From: Actinoplanes sp. NBRC 103695
GTDB taxonomy: Bacteria; Actinomycetota; Actinomycetes; Mycobacteriales; Micromonosporaceae
Length of the DNA stretch: 64,000 nt
Assembly (NCBI RefSeq): GCF_030269485.1
Contig: NZ_BSTL01000001.1
Coordinates: forward strand, 432,892 to 496,891
Direction of reading: 5' to 3'
The notes below the pieces were generated by a model. The model was not told the origin of the DNA. It ran no database searches and was given only the letters and a program-made list of their open reading frames with translations. A program made the translations under genes and the position numbers. This document shows, in pieces, positions 60,201 through 64,000 of the stretch (position 1 is the first letter of the stretch; every line of letters starts with the position of its first letter).

Positions 60201-61193
60201 ACCCGGCTCGAGCTGCGCCTCGGCGACCCCGTCGACTCGGCGGTGGACCTGCGGGTCGCGGCGACCGTACCCCAGCTCGCCGGTCGTGGCCTGACCAGTG
60301 ACAAGCTGCATTTCCTGGCGGCCCTGCCGCGGATCGACGGCGACTCCGACCCGGCCGGGCTGGCCGACGCGGTGAAGAGCCTGGTCGCGATGTCCGACGA
60401 CTTCTGGGACTTCGACCCGGCTCCGCCGGTGAAAACGCTGCCCGCGGTGCTGCCCGCCGACTCGTTGCCCGATCCCGACGGCGACATCCGGGTCCCGCTC
60501 GGCCTGGACGAGGAACGCATGCAGCCGATCTGGCACGACTTCGGCGACCTGCCGCACCTGACCGTGCTCGGCGACGACGAGAGCGGCAAGACCAACGTGC
60601 TGCGGCACCTGGCCCAGTCGGTGGTCCAGCGGTACGCGCCGAACCAGGCCCGGATCATGTTCGTCGACTACCGGCGGCAACTGTTCGAGTCGATCCCCGA
60701 GGAGTACCGCCTCGGATACTCGGTCTCGCTGGACTCCACCAAGGCCACGGTGGCCGACGCGGTGGCCGGGCTGAAGGGCCGGATGCCCGGCTCGGACATC
60801 ACACCGGAGCAGCTGCGCCGCCGCGACTGGTGGACCGGGCCGCAGCTGTTCGTCCTGGTCGACGACTACGACCTGCTGTCCGGGCACGACTCGCCACTGC
60901 TGCCGCTGCTGCCGTACCTGGCCCAGGGCGCGGACATCGGCTTCCACCTGGTCGTCACCCGGGGCGCGGCCAATGTGATCCGAATGTCGATGGACCCGGT
61001 GATCCGCCGTATGCAGGAGACCAACACGCCGGACCTGGCGCTGAGCTGCCCGCCGAACGAGGGGCCGCTGCTCGGCAACACCAAGCCGCGCCAGCTCCCG
61101 CCCGGCCGGGCCCTGCTGTGCACCCGACGCGGCGGCAAGCTGATCCAGACGGCCTACCGCGAGTACGCCCCCGCCGACACGGCCGCGGTCTGA
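57210..61193 (+). CDS. eccC: Type VII secretion FtsK/SpoIIIE ATPase EccC
   Basis: A 1,327-residue protein from GTG 57210 with GGAGG nine bases upstream. Two membrane helices lie near residues 40-90 (MMILPMALMSGVMMMMFFG and TWVMLGMLGVAMGGMVIAAV). A DUF region is followed by three ATPase domains with Walker A GATGSGKSE (~residue 486), GGPRSGKST (~845) and GDDESGKTN (~1124). Walker B-like NLVLVDFKGGATF follows the first, with the FKGG of EccC. Its gene is the single rightward core gene, so all three domains are on one polypeptide, as in EccC of Gram-positive bacteria other than slow mycobacterial EccCa/Cb. It powers substrate export and binds the WXG100 C-terminal signal. Confidence 0.94.
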   Translation: MTTVLFRRPARRNGPAMPTGELQLQEPPALPEIQNQGMRQAMMILPMALMSGVMMMMFFGRSGGALTWVMLGMLGVAMGGMVIAAVAFGSQDRRQKVGGDRRDYLRYLAQNRRRIRQNVTRQREASDWQHPDPGSLWSLVMTTRRWERRPTHPDFLEVRIGTGEQRLATRIVPMQTKPIEDLEPLAAKSLRRFIRAYTTLADQPVALFLRGFAQIRIGGPDREDARAFLRAFLMQLVSFHAPEEVRVAFCVDAAGAEAWQWAKWLPHAQHPSEQDGAGASRLVADSIEALEMLLGEQFLNRPRFEPNATPSRDEPYVLVIRDGGRMGNGARLATAGCRNAVLVDLDDHSPAAAKGVLSLHAEGDDLEMLRRDRVGGEVRTRMATPDRLGLPRARVIARLLSPYRLGVVTETTEDTLKTNFDLGTLLGIADLSRLDLTALWAPRSPNDRLRVPIGVDADGGRVELDIKESALGGMGPHGVLIGATGSGKSELLRTLVLGLAATHPSDTLNLVLVDFKGGATFLGLDRLPHTSAVITNLADEAALVGRMQDSLHGEMVRRQELLRAAGGFSSALEYERARAQGAPLDPLPTLFVVVDEFSELLAAHRDFIELFVMIGRLGRSLAVHLLLASQRIDDGRISQLESHLSYRIGLRTFSAMESRSVIGVPDAYELPPAPGNGYLRTDVATLIRFKAAYVSGAHRPRNLRASQEVVQQQVVPYTLEAVEARAPEPRPELPAEPEIEAADPTGRDSVLSLVVGQLTERGAPAHQVWLPPLGASPTLDQLLPTLAPDPELGLCALEWAGNGNLIAPIGFIDKPFEQLRDLLLVELAGVGGHIGIAGGPRSGKSTLVRTLICSLALTHSAREVQFYCLDFGGGALSSIAGLPHVGSVAGRLDADRVTRTVAEVTALLLERERKFAALGVDSMATYRQMRADGRVTDDPYGDVFLVVDGWFTLRSEFEPLDASVRKIASQGLNFGIHLMLTASRWSEVFHGMRDQIGTRLELRLGDPVDSAVDLRVAATVPQLAGRGLTSDKLHFLAALPRIDGDSDPAGLADAVKSLVAMSDDFWDFDPAPPVKTLPAVLPADSLPDPDGDIRVPLGLDEERMQPIWHDFGDLPHLTVLGDDESGKTNVLRHLAQSVVQRYAPNQARIMFVDYRRQLFESIPEEYRLGYSVSLDSTKATVADAVAGLKGRMPGSDITPEQLRRRDWWTGPQLFVLVDDYDLLSGHDSPLLPLLPYLAQGADIGFHLVVTRGAANVIRMSMDPVIRRMQETNTPDLALSCPPNEGPLLGNTKPRQLPPGRALLCTRRGGKLIQTAYREYAPADTAAV

Positions 61194-61197
61194 CCCG

Positions 61198-61220
61198 ACG
61201 TTCACAAAGGGAAAGAACGT
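61198..61220. terminator. Weak hairpin between eccC and mycP
   Basis: ACGTTC-N11-GAACGT in the 53-bp gap between convergent eccC and the mycosin gene, with an A-rich loop. It lacks a T-tract, so terminator activity is only possible. Confidence 0.35.
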
Positions 61221-61246
61221 TCGTACTCGCTGGCCTGCCGGCGCGG

Positions 61247-62404
61247 CTACGGGCGCCAGCGACGGCGGCGACCTCGGCGGATCGCCGTGACCGTCAGGGC
61301 GGCGATGCCCGTGGCGAGCGCCGTGCCGGCGGCCACCGCGCCCGCGATCGTCTTCTCCGGCGGGACCGGCTCGGGGCGCGGCACCACGAAACGGGGGGCC
61401 GCGCGGGCCGGGACGTCCGCCGCCGAGGCCGCTTCCTCGGCGACCGCCGCGTACACGTCGAGAGCGCCCGCGCCCGCCGCCGTCCCGGCCAGCCTGCGCC
61501 GCACCTCGGCCTGACCGAGCTCGGGCTTGTAGGCCCGGACCAGCGCGGCCGCCGCGGCGACGTGCGCGGCCGCCACCGCCGGGCCGCCGACCAGATAGTT
61601 GCCCTTCCCCGACGGGCCTACGCTGTACGCCTGATCGCCCGGCGCCAGCAGGTCCAGCCCCGACTCCGGGGACGCGACCTCGGTGGGCAGGCCCGACTCG
61701 GCGATGCCACCGACCGCGAGCACGTCCGGGTCGGTCGCCGGATACCAGGGCGGCACCGGGCGGTTGTCCTTCGGCTTGTCGTCCGAGACTGCCGCCACCA
61801 CCACGATGTCCTTCGCCACCGCCGCGTGCACGGCCGCCCGCAGAGCCGCGTCCGGCGCCGGCGAGCCCACGCCCACCAGGATGACGTCCACCCCGGCCGC
61901 GGTCGCGGCGGTCACCGCCTTGGCCATCGCGCTCGGCGGGATCCGGCCCTTGCCGTCGACGATCCGCACCGGCAGCACCCGCGTCTCCGGGGCGATCCCC
62001 GCGAACAGGCTGCCCTCCACCGGCCGGGCGGCGATCAGGGCGGCCAGCGCGGTGCCCCGGCCGAAACAGTCGGTGTCACCGCGGCCGCCGCCGACCACGT
62101 CCGTACCCCGGTCGACCACCCCCGCGAGCCCGGAGCCCTTCGCGCTCACGCCCGAGTCCAGCACCGCGACCGTGACGCCCGCGCCGCGGGTCAGCGGCCA
62201 CACGTCGGCCGGTCCGACCCGGCGGAACGCCCACGACGGCCCGGCCGCCACAGTGCTGGACGGGCCCACGCAACCGCTGCTCACCCTGGGCAGCGCCGGT
62301 GGGTCCCCGTCGGCGGCCGCGCGCGCCGGCGCGGGTGTGGCGGCGAGTATGGACATGCTGAGTGCGGCCGTCGCCCTCGCCGAGCGCGACCATCGTCGTG
62401 CCAT
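61247..62404 (-). CDS. Mycosin-like S8 protease homologue lacking catalytic His and Ser
   Basis: A 385-residue protein with a signal peptide (MARRWSRSARATAALSMSIL, AATPAPARA) and a C-terminal membrane helix (TIAGAVAAGTALATGIAALT) ending in a basic tail. This is the MycP topology. The subtilisin-fold motifs are recognisable but altered. Asp is kept (D83 in VAVLDSGV). The His motif DCxGHGT reads TDCFGRGT, so His is replaced by R116. The Ser motif GTSFAAP reads GPAVAAA, so Ser is replaced by A276, and the oxyanion-hole Asn is also lost (VAAVSDD). Family members stabilise the ESX membrane complex, a role reported to be independent of protease activity in mycobacteria. It is probably a structural pseudoprotease, divergent from the MinD/ParA-like gene. 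Confidence 0.85.
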   Translation of the reverse strand: MARRWSRSARATAALSMSILAATPAPARAAADGDPPALPRVSSGCVGPSSTVAAGPSWAFRRVGPADVWPLTRGAGVTVAVLDSGVSAKGSGLAGVVDRGTDVVGGGRGDTDCFGRGTALAALIAARPVEGSLFAGIAPETRVLPVRIVDGKGRIPPSAMAKAVTAATAAGVDVILVGVGSPAPDAALRAAVHAAVAKDIVVVAAVSDDKPKDNRPVPPWYPATDPDVLAVGGIAESGLPTEVASPESGLDLLAPGDQAYSVGPSGKGNYLVGGPAVAAAHVAAAAALVRAYKPELGQAEVRRRLAGTAAGAGALDVYAAVAEEAASAADVPARAAPRFVVPRPEPVPPEKTIAGAVAAGTALATGIAALTVTAIRRGRRRRWRP

Positions 62405-62580
62405 CGGTGCCTTTCGTCCGAGCCGTCAGCCGACCGATCCCCTCGCCATGCCGACGTGCGCCGCGCGGCCGAAGTTCAATGGCGGCAGGGACTTTCGGGG
62501 TCGTGCCGGCCTGCCGTAAAGTGCGGCGCAACCACATCTGTCGGCCGATCCCCACCGCCCGACCGATGAGGAGTCACACC

Positions 62581-63816
62581 ATGGACGTGCACACCGGCCA
62601 GCGTCCGGCCGCCGAGGACGGTCCCGTCAACGGCAGTCCCGTCACCTCTGCGGCCCAAGCTTCCGCGGCCCCAGGTTCCGCGGCCCCAGCTTCTGCGGCC
62701 CCGTCTGATCCTTGGGCCCCGGGCGGCTCGGCCCCGGCCGGTCCCACCCCGGCCGGTCCCACCCCGGCCGGTCCCACCCCGGCCGGTCCCACCCCGGCGG
62801 GCACCTTCGAGGTGACGCCGCCCGAGTTGCCCTCGTGGGAGGCGCCGGGCGGTGCTGCGCCCGTATCCACGAATGCCGGCCCACCCGCCGCCGCGCCGGT
62901 CGCCGAAGCACCCGCCGAGCGGCCCGCGCAATGGGGCTGGCGTGGCCGCGCCAACCGCGCCACCGGCGGACTGCTCGGACTCACCGCCGGCCGCGACGAA
63001 CTCACCCACCGGGCGGCCCGCAAGCGCCTGCTGCGACCGTTCAGCCGGACCATGACCGTCGTGGTCGCCAACCCGAAAGGCGGCGCCGCGAAGACACCCA
63101 CCGCGCTGATCGCCGCCGCCACGCTCGGCTTCCAGCGCGGCGGCTACACGCTCGCGTGGGACAACAACGAGACCCGCGGCACCCTCGGGATGCGCGCCGA
63201 GGAAGCCACGCACCGGCAGACCGTCATCGACCTGCTGCACGACATCGAGGACTTCCTGTCCACGTCGGCCAGCATCGGCCGGCTGAGCGGATACCTGCGC
63301 CCGCAGAGCGCCCGCTTCGACGTCCTCGCCTCCGACGACCAGCCCGGCAGCATGGTCATCGTCGACGACGCCGCGTTCGGCAAGCTGTGGGCCGCGCTCA
63401 GCCGCTACTACCGCCTGCTGGTGGTGGACACCGGCAACAACGTCCGCGCGCCCAACTGGGTCGCCGCCACCAACCTCGCCGACTGCCTGGTGGTGCCGAC
63501 CACGGTCCAGCAGGACGTGGCCGAGAGTGGCCTGTGGATGCTCGACCACCTGTCCCGCAGCGGCTACGCCGAGCTCGCGTCCAACGCGGTGGCGGTCATC
63601 TCCTGCGCCGACCCCAAGACCGACCCGAAACTCCTCGCCGAGATCACCGAACGCTACCGGGCGGTGGTGCGCGACGTCGTGGTCATTCCCTACGACCCTT
63701 ACGTACGCTCCGGCGGCCGCATCGAGTACGGCGACCTGGCCGACGAGACCCGCCGCGCTTGGCTGCTCGCATGCACGTCCATCATCGACTCCCTCGGCAT
63801 CCGGGACCAGTACTGA
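62581..63816 (+). CDS. MinD/ParA-like ATPase with Pro-rich N-terminus (EspI-like)
   Basis: A 411-residue protein from ATG 62581 with GAGGAG upstream; the longer open frame before it overlaps the mycosin gene. Residues ~1-140 are Ala/Pro-rich and include four AGPTP repeats. Residues ~158-400 are a MinD/ParA-type ATPase: deviant Walker A PKGGAAKTPTAL (K166, K171), where KGGVGKTT is usual, then LAWDNNETRGTLG and LLVVDTGNN. The loss of the second glycine and the second Thr/Ser is unusual and may reduce ATP binding. EspI, a similar long Pro-rich MinD-like protein, acts in mycobacterial ESX-1 regulation. Here it is likely a regulatory ATPase of the secretion system. Confidence 0.8.
   Translation: MDVHTGQRPAAEDGPVNGSPVTSAAQASAAPGSAAPASAAPSDPWAPGGSAPAGPTPAGPTPAGPTPAGPTPAGTFEVTPPELPSWEAPGGAAPVSTNAGPPAAAPVAEAPAERPAQWGWRGRANRATGGLLGLTAGRDELTHRAARKRLLRPFSRTMTVVVANPKGGAAKTPTALIAAATLGFQRGGYTLAWDNNETRGTLGMRAEEATHRQTVIDLLHDIEDFLSTSASIGRLSGYLRPQSARFDVLASDDQPGSMVIVDDAAFGKLWAALSRYYRLLVVDTGNNVRAPNWVAATNLADCLVVPTTVQQDVAESGLWMLDHLSRSGYAELASNAVAVISCADPKTDPKLLAEITERYRAVVRDVVVIPYDPYVRSGGRIEYGDLADETRRAWLLACTSIIDSLGIRDQY
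62737..62801. repeat. 15-bp coding minisatellite in the MinD/ParA-like gene
   Basis: Four tandem units GCCGGTCCCACCCCG encode AGPTP in the Pro-rich N-terminal region. They are identical at DNA level, indicating recent expansion. Confidence 0.85.
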
Positions 63817-63919
63817 CGCCGGCCCCCGCCCGGCTCCCCGGACGGTCCCTGGAGCCGCCGCCGCTGCCGGGGCGGTGGCCCGAGGCGACCGAGCTCAGGC
63901 TGGGGGGACGCGGCCCGAC

Positions 63920-64000
63920 TCAGTGTGGGACGACGACGATCTGGTGCTCGTCCTCGTAGATCACCCGGCCGGGCGCGGCCTCGGACTCCAGGCGTACGCA
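63920..64000 (-). CDS. C-terminal end of a leftward gene (partial)
   Basis: On the minus strand an open frame enters from beyond the right edge and ends with the TGA at 63920-63922. The 26 codons in view read VRLESEAAPGRVIYEDEHQI then VVVPH. Codon use is like the neighbouring genes. The product cannot be identified. It may be another ESX-locus gene convergent with the MinD/ParA-like gene. Confidence 0.5.
   Translation of the reverse strand, partial: CVRLESEAAPGRVIYEDEHQIVVVPH

Noticed and set aside
1..64000. tRNA, rRNA, insertion sequence or integrase genes
   Set aside because: I looked through the intergenic stretches and translations and saw no cloverleaf, rRNA motif or transposase/recombinase domain.

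Overview
The window is high-GC actinobacterial DNA. Gene families such as a BTAD/SARP regulator, LAL-type LuxR regulator, SigE-family ECF sigma factor, snapalysin and a type VII secretion locus, plus GC-saturated codon use, fit Micromonosporaceae. An Actinoplanes-like genome is my best guess, made without any search.

Left part (1-12.9 kb). A truncated GGDEF diguanylate cyclase is followed by about 1.9 kb of decayed, repeat-rich DNA. That stretch holds a deletion-fused remnant of an Imm5-like immunity gene, several minisatellites and one copy of a ~380-bp element carrying a conserved short reading frame. A second, inverted copy lies at 10.2-10.6 kb. Between the two copies sits a compact nitrogen-scavenging cassette: an FCD-type GntR regulator, a palindromic operator candidate, an allophanate hydrolase split into two genes, biuret hydrolase (biuH), a second BiuH/TrtA-like cysteine hydrolase, an NCS2/AzgA-like permease and an AtzH-like protein, then a methyltransferase. 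The genes mostly overlap by ATGA junctions, so this is probably one operon for importing and degrading biuret/triuret-type compounds to ammonia and CO2. After the second repeat come an SfnB-like flavin monooxygenase and an alpha/beta hydrolase.

Middle part (12.9-26.2 kb). Regulatory and housekeeping genes: a LAL LuxR regulator with in-frame minisatellites, a methyltransferase, a beta-lactamase-fold hydrolase, a HEAT-like protein, a DksA/TraR zinc-finger protein, snapalysin, a CHAP peptidoglycan hydrolase, a membrane protein, an ECF sigma factor with a membrane-anchored propeller-like partner, a SARP regulator and a second ECF sigma factor.

Right part (26-64 kb). A type VII secretion (ESX-like) locus. 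A ~31-kb leftward gene series runs eccD, eccB, two WXG100-like genes, a small ESX-associated gene, a glycine-rich secreted-protein candidate, a YbaB-like gene, another small gene, a 17.3-kb gene for a 5,766-residue protein, two further accessory genes and a beta-helix/double-AAA ATPase. Rightward eccC diverges from eccD. A mycosin follows in which the catalytic His and Ser are replaced, then a MinD/ParA-like ATPase. No eccE was seen.

The 5,766-residue protein is the most striking object. An ESX-type N-terminus with membrane helices is followed by two CPD-like caspase-fold domains, two TcdA/TcdB-like glycosyltransferase domains with intact DXD motifs, a papain-fold Tox-PL-like domain, an anthrax edema factor/ExoY-like cyclase domain and two ~1,700-residue copies of a module I do not recognise. 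The content resembles large clostridial and MARTX toxins rebuilt for type VII export. Function, processing and immunity are inferred, not shown.
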